A stretch of 64,000 bases of DNA from CAXMNX01 sp964194845 (GCA_964194845.1 CAXMNX010000014.1:11498-75497), one strand, 5' to 3'; positions 54,058 through 63,250 are shown, counted from the first letter of the stretch. Translations and numbers: made by a program. The notes: generated by a model not told the origin, from the letters alone.

Positions 54058-54996
54058 TCATTTCCGCCAATCCGTCGACGCCTCACCGATCAGAGCCATA
54101 TCATAGGGCGTCGTCAGATAAATCTCGCTGATCCAGTTGCCGTAAAGAAGATGCCCGTGGCTGCGCCATCGGTTCTGCGGCTCACTGCTTGGATCATCAC
54201 CCGGATAATAATTCATCGGCACGTTGATCGGTGCCCCCGCGCTCACATCGCGGTCATATTCTTCCTTTAACGTGCCGCTGTCGTATTCAAAGTGGTTGAA
54301 TATATAAAGCGCGCGGTGTGCCGCATCTTCGACCAGACAAGGCCCAACGTCGTTCGAACCAAGAAGTGTCACCAACCCATCCGCGCCGTCAATTTCACCC
54401 TGCTTCATCTCGGTCCAGCGGCTGACCGGAATCACGCAATCGTCGGAAAACCCTCTAAGATAAGGACTTTGCGCGTCTAGGTTCATGTGCCGAAAACATC
54501 CAAACGCCTTGGCATCCAGCATGTATTTATCGACGCCGTGGAAATGGTTAATCATCGCCATCCCGCCCCAGCAGACGCCAAAGGTCGAATGCACGTGGGT
54601 CTGAGTCCAGTCCATGACCTCTTTCAATTCATCCCAATAGGTCACTTCGTGGAACGGCAGATGCTCGATCGGCGCGCCGGTGATAATCAACCCGTCGAAC
54701 TTCTCGTTCTTCACCTCCTGAAACGGCCGGTAAAATTCGGCCATATGCTCGGACGCGGTGTTCCGGGTCCGATGCTCGGACATCCGGATCAGGTGCAGGT
54801 CAATCTGCAATGGCGTCGCTCCGATCAGCCGGGCAAACTGGCTTTCGGTCTGAATTTTCTTCGGCATCAGGTTCAAAAGGCCGATCTTCAGGGGCCGGAT
54901 ATCCTGATGCGCCGCTGCGTCCTCGGGCATCACCATCACGCCCTCGCGGGTCAGCACGTCAAAGGCAGGAAGGTTGGAAGGCAGCTTTATCGGCAT
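54058..54996 (-). CDS. metA: Homoserine O-acyltransferase (MetA type, predicted acetyl-specific)
   Basis: First enzyme of methionine synthesis, activating homoserine. 312 residues from ATG 54996; the 77-codon extension is a shadow of the neighbouring gene. The catalytic Cys142 is in GVCWGGMA, and H235/E237 are in NHFEYDS. The residue that fixes the acyl donor is Glu111 (TGAPIEHLPF); Glu at this position is linked to acetyl-CoA use, Gly to succinyl-CoA. So the enzyme probably makes O-acetylhomoserine, despite its MetA fold. Next to an unknown ATPase gene on the same strand. Confidence 0.93.
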   Translation of the reverse strand: MPIKLPSNLPAFDVLTREGVMVMPEDAAAHQDIRPLKIGLLNLMPKKIQTESQFARLIGATPLQIDLHLIRMSEHRTRNTASEHMAEFYRPFQEVKNEKFDGLIITGAPIEHLPFHEVTYWDELKEVMDWTQTHVHSTFGVCWGGMAMINHFHGVDKYMLDAKAFGCFRHMNLDAQSPYLRGFSDDCVIPVSRWTEMKQGEIDGADGLVTLLGSNDVGPCLVEDAAHRALYIFNHFEYDSGTLKEEYDRDVSAGAPINVPMNYYPGDDPSSEPQNRWRSHGHLLYGNWISEIYLTTPYDMALIGEASTDWRK

Positions 54997-55036
54997 CTGG
55001 AGACGTGTCCTTGATTGAACGCCCGAAATAGTCGCT

Positions 55037-55894
55037 TCAGCCGCGGGCCTCAAGGGCGCGCGCGACCAGCTGGACCATATCGGCTTCGCTTTGCACCCGC
55101 GCAACTTCGTCGGCGGCCAGTGTGATGCCCCAGCGTTCGGCCATCGCGCGGTATCGTGGCTGGCGGTGAGCAAGTGCCCGCGCGTATGCCCAGCGGACAA
55201 AGGCATCCGGATCGACCTCGCCCGCACCGACCTCCGCGCAATACCCGGCCCATGCGCTTTTCAAAAACTCAGGCTGATAGCACATCGGTTTTGGCGCGCG
55301 ATCAAACCGGCGGATCAGCTCCTTGGTGTGATCCTCGGATCCCTCGATCCAGACCGGCAGAAGCACATCCGCCAGGGCCACCATCACCGGATCACCGGGA
55401 TCGTCCGGGTCCACGACCTCGCAGATCGACCCCGAACTGTCGCAGACGAAATTCTCGTATCCATAGATATCCCGCGCCCGCGTCGCGAAATGCGCGGTGT
55501 CGTGCATCGCAGAAACTTCAGCGGACCGGTGCAATGCCTGTCGCCGACAATATTCGTCAAAGGGCAGGCCACCAAGTTGCGCGCTGCCCGGCTTGCCCAG
55601 ATACGTCGACAATGGGGCGAGGTTTTCGAATGTGATATTCGAGGCGATATAGACCGAGTCCGTTCCCAGCAAGTCCCGCAAAAGCGGCACCCGCATCGCC
55701 TCGCGCTTGAAATTGTCAGCGATGTGTTCGCCCATATACCGCGTGCCGATCCGGTAATCGACCGAGTAGTGGAACCACCCGCCCGACGCGCGCAAAAGGT
55801 TCGAGATATGGGTTTTCCCAAGCCCCGACATGCCGAAAAGCATGATCCGCTTTTCGGGCGCGTCGCGCCACGCGTCTGCGCTGGCATAAAGCAT
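55037..55894 (-). CDS. P-loop ATPase/kinase-like protein of unknown role
   Basis: 285 residues. The P-loop is FGMSGLGKTHISNLLRASG, followed by a tyrosine-rich segment WFHYSVDYRIGTRYMGEHI, a kinase-like layout. Later blocks are NFVCDSSGSICEVVDPDD and VLLPVWIEGSEDHTKELIRRFDRAPKPM. A nucleoside/shikimate-kinase-like fold is likely, but I cannot name the substrate. It is 40 bases upstream of metA on the same strand; co-transcription is likely. Confidence 0.75.
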   Translation of the reverse strand: MLYASADAWRDAPEKRIMLFGMSGLGKTHISNLLRASGGWFHYSVDYRIGTRYMGEHIADNFKREAMRVPLLRDLLGTDSVYIASNITFENLAPLSTYLGKPGSAQLGGLPFDEYCRRQALHRSAEVSAMHDTAHFATRARDIYGYENFVCDSSGSICEVVDPDDPGDPVMVALADVLLPVWIEGSEDHTKELIRRFDRAPKPMCYQPEFLKSAWAGYCAEVGAGEVDPDAFVRWAYARALAHRQPRYRAMAERWGITLAADEVARVQSEADMVQLVARALEARG

Positions 55895-56018
55895 ATCGTG
55901 CCTCGCGGATTACCTTGCCCGCATTGGGTAAGGCCGGGCGGATAGGCGGTCAATCATGGGGCAGGGGATTTTCGCAAGCCGTGGCTCTGTGGCCCGCAAA
56001 AGTCAAAGTGAATATTGA

Positions 56019-56103
56019 TCGAAACGCCCCGCAATGCACGAAGGATCGTGTCTGCCCGAGCGGGATCTATCCGGGGCAGAGTCCCCGGTAAGTTTTAGGA
56101 TTG
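56019..56103. repeat. Dispersed ~85-bp repeat family B, copy 2
   Basis: Aligned copy of 24741-24825 (about 80 percent by hand). The hairpin is CCGGGG and CCCCGG with a 6-base loop CAGAGT. It ends 15 bases before the FadL-type gene's stop codon and lies upstream of the ATPase gene at 55894; it could end the porin transcript. Confidence 0.75.
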
Positions 56104-56118
56104 GCGCTGTCAGTCGCC

Positions 56119-57221
56119 TCAGAAACTAAAGCCGACCTTCACGCCCACTCCGATTGCCGAGTTTCCGGTGAAGATGCCACCCGGAAAGACCGCACCTACA
56201 ATCGTATCCGCATTACCGACGTCCACATAGCTGACGCCTGCGGTGATCTTCATATTGTCTTTTGTGTAAACCGCCGCCAGCGTCGCCCCGAGCCGCCCAT
56301 CAGTCGGCCCCAGGTTTCCGGTCGGGTCCCCGTGGTGCTTTTCGTAGTTGACCGAACCGGCGACTGCCCACATTTCATTCAGGCGGCGGCCAAGCCCTAG
56401 GGTGTACGTGACAACGTCATTGGGATAACTCACCAACGGTGTGCCGCCAGTCAAAAGAATATAATCCGCCGGGCTAATGTCGAAGCTAGACCAGTCCACC
56501 CAGCGAACACCACCAAACACAAGGGTTCCCTCCGCAACGCCTGTCTGGAAATCCAGATTTATCGACTGGGGTGTGGTTATCGTGGTGCTGGAGGAATTTG
56601 GACCACCAAGACCCGCCGAAGTCTCGGTCGTTGCAAGGTTATGTTCGATATCGGAATTGTAGGTCAGTGCGACCCTGAGCGCGATCTCGGGCTTTTCGTA
56701 CGCCGCGCCGACGACATACCCAACACCCCAGTCTTTCGAGGTCGTCGCCGAGTAAAGCGAAACAAACGGCACCACCGCCTCCGCTTCAAGAGATTGTGCG
56801 CGAACGCCGCCATAGACGCTGATATTCTGATCAGTCGTGTATTTGAGTATGCCGGTCATCGCCAAGGCGGTAAGCTCGGCGCTCGAACCGCCAGCAAAAT
56901 ATCCCGTCCCGGTCGCGTAGTCGACAGCCGCACCAAACTGCTGATCAATAATCAGCGCGTAGGACAAGTTCTCGTTGATATCTGCTTTATAGGCGCCGCT
57001 GAACTGAAGATAGGAATCTGTCATATCCCCCGATATCCCGCCGCCGAGCGCTGGAACGGCAACGCCTGAAACCGAAGGCGACACCGCCCCGAAAGACAAT
57101 TCCAAATACCTGCCGTCTTCAAAGATTATCCAATCGGTTGACCTGACCGATCAAGTCCCCCCGCGTAAGCACCACTTGCGCCCGCAGCTACCACCGCTGC
57201 AGCCAAAAATACCCGTTTCAT
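56119..57221 (-). pseudogene. FadL/OMPP1-type outer-membrane porin, frameshifted near N-terminus
   Basis: The C-terminal 328 residues are a FadL/TodX-type beta barrel (ELSFGAVSPSVSG, AIGVGVKVGFSF, with the terminal Phe). Upstream of the frame is a perfect N-terminus, MKRVFLAAAVVAAGASGAYA then GGLDRSGQPIG, from ATG 57221. It hits TAA at 57128-57126. One base is missing after PIG; restoring it gives IIFEDGRYLELSF, which matches the family. The TTG that opens the long frame is thus artificial. This is a real mutation, phase switch or sequencing error. Long-chain fatty acid uptake is the family role. Confidence 0.85.
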
Positions 57222-57339
57222 GCTATCCAGCCCCCACTGTGCCGCATTCCTGATGTGCGAACCTAGAAAATCGCCGCCTGACCGGTCAATTCTTTACCCG
57301 ACGTAAGCTTATTGCGCGTGCCGTAGCGTCACAAATGCG

Positions 57340-58215
57340 TCACGCCGGTTTTCGGCGCGCTTCGGCCCAGATATTCAGGTAATTGCCTGCAAATATCAGC
57401 GCCGCCCCCACAAATACCAACCCGTCCAGTGGCTCCTGATACCAAATCATCCCGACGAGTGCGATCACCGGAAGGCGCAGAAAATCCATTGGTGTGACCA
57501 GCGTCACCGGGGCAACCGCAAGCGCGTTGGTCAGACAGGTATGCGCAAGAAGCCCTCCCAGCGCGACCAAAAGAACCCAAGGCAATATTTCCGCTGTCGG
57601 AACCGCAATATCGCCGTCCCAACCGGCGGTGATCAGCCCCAGAACCAGCTGAATCAACGCCATCCAGAATAGGATGCCAAGGATCGTCTCGGTCCGTGTC
57701 AGCATTTTCGTCGCTACGATGGAGCCGGCAAAGCCAACCGCCGATGCGGCAGCAACCATCAACCCGACCGGATCACCAACGCCGCCCGGCCGCGCAACGA
57801 TCAGCGCGCCTGCAAACCCCAGTGCAACCGCGAAAAGTCGCGCCCGCGACAATCGCTCGCCCAAAAGCACGACCGCCAGCACCATCACCCAGATCGGTGA
57901 TGTAAATTCCAGTGCGAAAACTTGGCTAAGTGTCACCAGCGTCAGCGCATAGAACCAAAGGTTCTGCCCGGCGAAATGGCAAATGTTCCGAATGAAATGC
58001 AACCCCAGACGCGCGCGCCGGACTTCGGTGATCTTGCCAGTTGCAAAGCCAAAGGCGATGACAACCACAAGCCCGATCAACGAACGATACATCATCAATT
58101 CGAATGTATCCAACTCATGGGCAACAGCGCGGCCGGCCACGGCCATGGACGAAAAGGAAACGATGGCCCCCGTCATCCAGGCCGCGGCCAGTAAAGGCCG
58201 CGACCGGTCGTTCAT
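57340..58215 (-). CDS. EamA/DMT-family transporter
   Basis: 291-residue inner-membrane protein with 10 hydrophobic helices in two EamA repeats, starting LLAAAWMTGAIVSFSSMAVA and ending VFVGAALIFAGNYLNIWAE. The family exports small metabolites; the substrate is unknown. Blocks LYALTLVTL-like and LTSPIWVMVLAVVLLGERL are typical. Its ATG overlaps the preceding YdcF-type gene's stop by 4 bases (58212-58215), so they are coupled. Confidence 0.88.
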   Translation of the reverse strand: MNDRSRPLLAAAWMTGAIVSFSSMAVAGRAVAHELDTFELMMYRSLIGLVVVIAFGFATGKITEVRRARLGLHFIRNICHFAGQNLWFYALTLVTLSQVFALEFTSPIWVMVLAVVLLGERLSRARLFAVALGFAGALIVARPGGVGDPVGLMVAAASAVGFAGSIVATKMLTRTETILGILFWMALIQLVLGLITAGWDGDIAVPTAEILPWVLLVALGGLLAHTCLTNALAVAPVTLVTPMDFLRLPVIALVGMIWYQEPLDGLVFVGAALIFAGNYLNIWAEARRKPA

Positions 58216-58850
58216 TCGAGGTATTTGATGAATTTCTCGCGCGGCACGTCACCTGCCATCGCAGCACTTGCAGCCGCGGCGCGCACGACGTTCAAGGGCC
58301 ATTTGACGCTTTCCCAAAGCAATCCAGCCGTCAGTTGAAAGCCGCCTTCGGGGTCCGCCGCAACGTTTGTAATGTCGCCGAAACCTGCCCATCGAAACGA
58401 TGCGTTGGCGCGCGGCAGATGATACCTGTGGCTCACCAGCAGGATCGGTGCGCCTTTCTCAAGGTCGTCGATGTCGGCTGAAAACAATGCGTTCTGAAGC
58501 GTCGAATGCGATGTGCTTTCGACCGTGATTGCCTCCTCGGGCACGCCTGCGGCAATTGCCGCTTCCTTCATGGCGTCGGCCACTGTGCCGCCATTGCCAA
58601 CTGTGCCACCCGAAACGACTAATCGTGGGGCCTTGCCGTCGTTGTAAAGCGCGATGGCGCGGTCCAGCCGAACCCTGGCTTCACCGACCAACCCGCCCGA
58701 ATTGGCGGCGTTCCCCGATACCACCACAATCGCGTCACCGTTCGGCACTGTCTCGGGGGCCTCGTATAGTGCCACATAAAGCGCTGTACCAATCAATGCG
58801 GCCCAAACCGAAATAATAGCGGCGGCAACAATCCAGCGAATAAATCTCAT
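58212..58850 (-). CDS. DUF218 (YdcF/ElyC) membrane protein
   Basis: 212 residues: an N-terminal membrane helix (about 5-28) and a periplasmic DUF218 domain. Blocks: PNGDAIVVVSGNAANSGGL, APRLVVSGGTVGNGG, ITVESTSHSTLQNALFSADI, and LLVSHRYHLPRANASFRWAG. Relatives (ElyC, SanA) affect envelope integrity and lipid-linked precursor balance. The conserved His/Arg in SHRYHLPR is present. Coupled with the DMT exporter gene. Confidence 0.85.
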   Translation of the reverse strand: MRFIRWIVAAAIISVWAALIGTALYVALYEAPETVPNGDAIVVVSGNAANSGGLVGEARVRLDRAIALYNDGKAPRLVVSGGTVGNGGTVADAMKEAAIAAGVPEEAITVESTSHSTLQNALFSADIDDLEKGAPILLVSHRYHLPRANASFRWAGFGDITNVAADPEGGFQLTAGLLWESVKWPLNVVRAAAASAAMAGDVPREKFIKYLE

Positions 58851-59041
58851 GCTCGAACCTCTTGTACTTTTACCCAGTTCAGCGCGAATATTGCACGCTT
58901 GGGCAAGTGTTAATTCATGCGTCTCTCTGCCCCAAGCCTACGGCGAAATTCGGGAGAAACTGTCCAGAAACCGTGGCAGAAAGGGCGACAATGTGGCGGT
59001 CAGTGTCGAATTGTTTCCAGATCGCCTTAGTTCCTTCGCAA

Positions 59042-60604
59042 CTATTCCATCTCAATTGTGCCGGGCGGCTTAGACGTCACATCGTAAAAGACCCGGTTAA
59101 TGCCTTTGACCTCATTTATTATACGTGTCGCCGTCTCGCCCAGAAACTCTTGCGCAAACGGGTAATAATCCGCCGTCATCCCATCGACCGACGTAACGGC
59201 ACGCAGCGCGCAGGCAAAATCATACGTTCGCCCGTCGCCCATAACGCCGACCGTGCGCACCGGTAAGATCGCGGCAAAAGCCTGCCATATTTCGTCGTAA
59301 AGACCGTGGCGGCGGATCTGGTCGATATAAACCGCGTCGGCGTGGCGAAGAATTTCCAGTTTCTCGCGCGTGATTTCGCCGGGACACCGGATCGCCAGCC
59401 CGGGGCCGGGAAAAGGATGGCGGCCAATAAATGCAGGCGGCAAGCCAAGCTCGCGGCCCAGCGCGCGCACTTCATCCTTGAAAAGCTCGCGCAAGGGCTC
59501 AACCAGCTTCAACCCCATCTTTTCCGGCAGACCGCCGACGTTGTGGTGCGACTTGATCGTGACCGACGGCCCGCCGGAAAAGCTGACGCTCTCGATCACA
59601 TCGGGATAAAGCGTTCCCTGCGCCAGAAACTCGGCGCCATCAATTTCGTGTGCATATTTCTGAAAGACATCAATAAAGAGTTTGCCAATCGTCTTGCGCT
59701 TGGTCTCAGGATCAGACTGACCATCAAGTGCCCCCAGAAACAGCTCGCTTTCGTCGGCGTGAATAAGCGGAATGTTGTAATGATCGCGAAACATCGTGAT
59801 CACTTCGTCGGCTTCGTTCAGGCGCAAAAGCCCGTGGTCGACGAACACACACGTCAGCCGGTCGCCAATCGCCTCGTGGATCAGGACCGCCGCAACCGAC
59901 GAATCAACGCCACCCGACAGCCCGCAGATGACGCGCTTGTCGCCAACCTGCGCGCGTATCTTGGCGATCGCCTCTTCGCGGTAAGCCCCCATCGTCCAAT
60001 CGCCCTGAAATCCGGCCATTCGCACGAAATTTTCATAAAGCCGCGCGCCCATCGGCGTGTGATGTACCTCGGGGTGAAACTGAACCGCATAGAAATTGCG
60101 CGCCTCGTCGGCAGTGATCGCATACGGCGCCCCCGGCGATGTCGCATAAACCTCAAATCCCGGCGCGACCTTTGCCACGTGATCGCCATGGCTCATCCAG
60201 ACCTGCTCGCGGCCATCCCCGAACCATCCCTTAAGAAGCGGCAATTGTCGCGTTTCGGGCTCAACGAACGCGCGCCCAAACTCCGCCGTCCCATGCCCGC
60301 GCTCGACGTGTCCGCCCAGCATCTGCATCATCACCTGCTGGCCGTAGCAAATCCCAAGGATCGGCACGCCAAGGTCGAAGACCTCACGCGGAGGATGCGG
60401 CGATCCGTCGTCGATCACACTTGCAGGCCCGCCTGAGAAAATCACGGCTTTCGGGTCGAAGGCTTTCAAAAAAGCGTCCGTGACGCTCTGAAAGGGATGG
60501 ATCTCGCAATACACATTCAGCTCGCGCAAACGCCGCGCGATCAGCTGCGTCACTTGTGATCCGAAGTCGATAATAAGAAGGCGGTCGTGAATTTGGCTGC
60601 TCAT
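59042..60604 (-). CDS. guaA: GMP synthase (glutamine-hydrolysing)
   Basis: Amidates XMP to GMP with glutamine nitrogen. 520 residues: class I glutamine amidotransferase domain (Cys in LGICYGQQVMMQML, His/Glu in AVQFHPEVHHT), PP-loop ATP pyrophosphatase with GLSGGVDSSVAAVL, and a C-terminal dimerisation domain ending SKPPGTIEME. Complete and collinear. The 191-base stretch 58851-59041 before the DUF218 gene holds nothing else I can support. Confidence 0.97.
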   Translation of the reverse strand: MSSQIHDRLLIIDFGSQVTQLIARRLRELNVYCEIHPFQSVTDAFLKAFDPKAVIFSGGPASVIDDGSPHPPREVFDLGVPILGICYGQQVMMQMLGGHVERGHGTAEFGRAFVEPETRQLPLLKGWFGDGREQVWMSHGDHVAKVAPGFEVYATSPGAPYAITADEARNFYAVQFHPEVHHTPMGARLYENFVRMAGFQGDWTMGAYREEAIAKIRAQVGDKRVICGLSGGVDSSVAAVLIHEAIGDRLTCVFVDHGLLRLNEADEVITMFRDHYNIPLIHADESELFLGALDGQSDPETKRKTIGKLFIDVFQKYAHEIDGAEFLAQGTLYPDVIESVSFSGGPSVTIKSHHNVGGLPEKMGLKLVEPLRELFKDEVRALGRELGLPPAFIGRHPFPGPGLAIRCPGEITREKLEILRHADAVYIDQIRRHGLYDEIWQAFAAILPVRTVGVMGDGRTYDFACALRAVTSVDGMTADYYPFAQEFLGETATRIINEVKGINRVFYDVTSKPPGTIEME

Positions 60605-60730
60605 GGGCTTCTGCTAGACCGGGCAGGCGCGCGCTGCAAGCCAGCGCGGCGTCGGGTGCAAAGCCTGCGGCCCGGGTCGACATCTGCCAGACCGCTGGAT
60701 ACATCGACCGCTCCAGCTATGGAGATTCCC

Positions 60731-61141
60731 ATGAAGCCAAGAATAAGCATGATCGCGTTGGCGGTGAATGATCTTGAACTGTCGCGGAAGTTTTACGAAG
60801 ACGGTCTTGGTTTGCCCCGCGCTGATGGCCCACCCGGCGTGATCTTTTTCGACCTGCATGGGACCTGGCTTGGCCTGTCGCCACGCAAAGCGCTGGCAAT
60901 GGACTCCGGAGTATCAAGCAAAGGTAGCGGATATTCCGGCATCAACCTGGCACACAACGTTGCGACCAAAACCGAAGTCGACCGGGTACTGGCCCAGGCG
61001 GTTGCCGCAGGGGCCTCGGTCGTCAAGTCACCGACAAAAGCCGATTGGGGTGGCTACCATGCCTATTTCAGCGACCCCGACGGACATCTTTGGGAGGTTG
61101 CCCACAATCCCTTCGCCTGGATTGGTCCCCCGGACACTTGA
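60731..61141 (+). CDS. VOC (glyoxalase-fold) protein
   Basis: 136 residues from ATG 60731 (MKPRISMIALAVNDLELSRK); a GGAG site is 7 bases before, and an ATG four codons earlier is less likely. Blocks RKFYEDGLGLPRADGPPGVIFF and AYFSDPDGHLWEVAHNP are typical of the VOC superfamily; Glu in LWEVAHNP is a likely metal ligand. It may be a dioxygenase, resistance or unknown-type protein; the substrate cannot be said. It is divergent from guaA. Confidence 0.83.
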   Translation: MKPRISMIALAVNDLELSRKFYEDGLGLPRADGPPGVIFFDLHGTWLGLSPRKALAMDSGVSSKGSGYSGINLAHNVATKTEVDRVLAQAVAAGASVVKSPTKADWGGYHAYFSDPDGHLWEVAHNPFAWIGPPDT

Positions 61142-61293
61142 CCGTCGCGATATCCCTTGTGGTGGCACCAGCCAAAAGCGCATTCGCCCCTTGTCGAATG
61201 ATGTCGCATTCGCGCCGCAAAGGACGCAATTCGCCTCAGGCACGCCAACGCCTGGTGTAAAAGATGGGCAACGCAGTTTCGGAGGTCGGGACC

Positions 61294-62838
61294 ATGGCTG
61301 AAGCCACAGAACAGCGGCGGACGCGCGGCGGCGGCGGTGCCGCGCGGCGGGCAGAACGAACGGCCGTGAAAATCGAGGCGGCGCGTTTCATCGAACGCAA
61401 CATCCCAAACTTTGAGATCCTGAACGAAGAAGCACTGGAAATCATCGAAGCCAACGCCGATACCTTGCTCGAAGAAATTGGCGTAAATTTCGTTGATAAT
61501 CCCACGGCACTTGATCGCTGGAAAGCCGCTGGTGCCGACATCGACGGCGAACGAGTGCGGCTGCCCAAGGGGCTTGCGCGCCAACTTTGTTCAACGGCAC
61601 CTTCGTCTTATGTCCAGCACGCGCGCAACCCGGAACGCTCGGTCACAATTGGTGGCAAGAACCTGGTCCTGGCGCCAGTTTACGGCCCGCCCTTCGTGCG
61701 CGACCTTGCCGGTGGCCGCCGCTACGCCACGATCGAGGATTTCCGTAATTTCGTGAAACTCACATTTATGTCGAAGTGGCTTCACCATTCCGGCGGCACC
61801 GTCTGCGAACCGACCGATATCGCTGTGAACAAGCGTCACCTCGATATGCTGCTTGCCCATATGACGCTTTCGGACAAGCCCTTCATGGGATCGGTGACCG
61901 AGCCCGAACGCGCTGCCGACAGTGTCGAGATGTGTGAGATCCTTTTCGGCAAAGACTACGTGGCCGAGAACACCGTGATGACATCGCTCATCAACATCAA
62001 CTCACCACTTACGTTCGATTCCACAATGATGGGTTCTCTTGAAGTTTACGCCGCGGCCAATCAGGCAGCGATCATTTCTCCCTTTATCGTCGGCGGCGCG
62101 ATGGCGCCGGTCAGCGTCGCGGGCACGCTCACACAGGTGTTGGCCGAGGTTCTGGCCGGCGTCGCCTACAGCCAGTTGATCCGCCCGGGTGCTCCGGTGA
62201 TTGCAGGCGCTTTCGTCACTTCGATCGACATGAACTCCGGCGCGCCGACCTTCGGCACTCCCGAGGCGGCAAAAATCACATTTGGCATGGGCCAGATCGC
62301 GCGCCGCCTTGGCTTGCCATATCGTTCGGCCGGGTCATTCTGCGGCTCGAAATTACCCGATGCTCAGGCCGCTTACGAGACCGCAAACAGCCTGAATGCC
62401 GGGCTTCTGGCCGGGGTCAATTTCATGCTGCATTCCGCCGGTTGGCTGGAAGGCGGTCTTGTCTCAAGCTTTGAGAAGTTCGTGATGGACGCCGATCAGC
62501 TGGGTATTTTGCACCGCCTCGCCGAAGGTGTTGATGTTTCTGAAAACGGCCAGGCGATGGACGCAATCCGCGAAGTCGGTCCCGGCGCCCATTATCTTGG
62601 TTGCGCCCACACCCAGGCAAATTTCAAAGAGGCGTTCTGGCGCACTGACGTTCTGGACTACAAACCCTATGAAACATGGGCCGAAGAAGGTGAGCGGGAC
62701 ACCGTTCAGTTTGCCGCCGCCCGCGTTAAGAAATTGCTGGACAACTATCAGGCGCCGGACCTGGATATCGCCAAGCGCGACGCGCTTAACGACTATGTTG
62801 CGCGCAAAAAGGCATCCGTTCCAGACGCGTTCGGCTAA
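61294..62838 (+). CDS. Trimethylamine methyltransferase (MttB) family protein, non-pyrrolysine
   Basis: 514 residues from ATG 61294 (a GGAGG site is 8 bases upstream; ATG 61264 has none). Corrinoid-dependent methyltransferase family COG5598. Blocks seen: EILNEEALEIIEANADTLLEEIG, LAPVYGPPFVRDLAGGRRYATIEDF, and TFGTPEAAKITFGMGQIARRLG. No in-frame amber interrupts it, so it is the non-pyrrolysine type, of which some members demethylate glycine betaine. The basic, Gly-rich N-terminus (TRGGGGAARRAERTAV) is unusual. No corrinoid protein gene is nearby; substrate unknown. Confidence 0.88.
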   Translation: MAEATEQRRTRGGGGAARRAERTAVKIEAARFIERNIPNFEILNEEALEIIEANADTLLEEIGVNFVDNPTALDRWKAAGADIDGERVRLPKGLARQLCSTAPSSYVQHARNPERSVTIGGKNLVLAPVYGPPFVRDLAGGRRYATIEDFRNFVKLTFMSKWLHHSGGTVCEPTDIAVNKRHLDMLLAHMTLSDKPFMGSVTEPERAADSVEMCEILFGKDYVAENTVMTSLININSPLTFDSTMMGSLEVYAAANQAAIISPFIVGGAMAPVSVAGTLTQVLAEVLAGVAYSQLIRPGAPVIAGAFVTSIDMNSGAPTFGTPEAAKITFGMGQIARRLGLPYRSAGSFCGSKLPDAQAAYETANSLNAGLLAGVNFMLHSAGWLEGGLVSSFEKFVMDADQLGILHRLAEGVDVSENGQAMDAIREVGPGAHYLGCAHTQANFKEAFWRTDVLDYKPYETWAEEGERDTVQFAAARVKKLLDNYQAPDLDIAKRDALNDYVARKKASVPDAFG

Positions 62839-62951
62839 AGCGGTTTGCGTTTTCAATCGGTCACAGGGCATCAGTATTTGCGTTCGAGACCGGCAGAATG
62901 CTGATCGAGAGGCGGCGAAATTTGATTCATATTTAGCGCAATCCGCTCTAA
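62836..62951. repeat. Dispersed ~115-bp repeat family A, copy 2 (MITE-like)
   Basis: Second copy of 35785-35900. Left end AGCGGTTTGCG and right complement AGCGGATTGCG match at 10 of 11 bases. It starts with the TAA of the MttB gene and ends in the CTA (TAG) of the convergent 100-residue gene, so both genes stop exactly at its edges. Confidence 0.75.
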
Positions 62952-63250
62952 GCCCGATCGCTTTCGCGCATTGGTCTGACAAGCATCCGCGCTTCGGCCA
63001 TCAGCGCGATCAACAGCTCGATATGCCGGGCGACGGAATATGTGCCGTCACCCTTTTGACGATCGATTTCAATGCGCGCTTCCACCTGCATAAGCTTTTG
63101 AACCGCAGCTTCGGGCGCAATGCTATGCCCCGCCTCGATCAGCCTCATCAATGTCCGGTCGCGGCTATAGTCTGCAAGGCCATGCCGGGCGGCACGAATG
63201 AGCAAACGCGGGCGGCGAAGCGCCCCGAGGGCGGACAAAATTTCGGACAT
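62948..63250 (-). CDS. Small helical protein (Rhodobacterales DUF6477-like)
   Basis: 100 residues, MSEILSALGALRRPRLLIRA at the start, then RHGLADYSRDRTLMRLIEAG and EARIEIDRQKGDGTYSVARHIELLIALMAEARM. Basic N-terminus, helical, no signal peptide. I match it to small hypotheticals (DUF6477) typical of Rhodobacterales, by memory and with moderate confidence. Function unknown. It is divergent from the truncated gene at 63472. Confidence 0.65.
   Translation of the reverse strand: MSEILSALGALRRPRLLIRAARHGLADYSRDRTLMRLIEAGHSIAPEAAVQKLMQVEARIEIDRQKGDGTYSVARHIELLIALMAEARMLVRPMRESDRA

Noticed and set aside
58849..59073. 74-codon open frame between the DUF218 gene and guaA
   Set aside because: Starts at the edge of the DUF218 start codon and has no domain or ribosome site.
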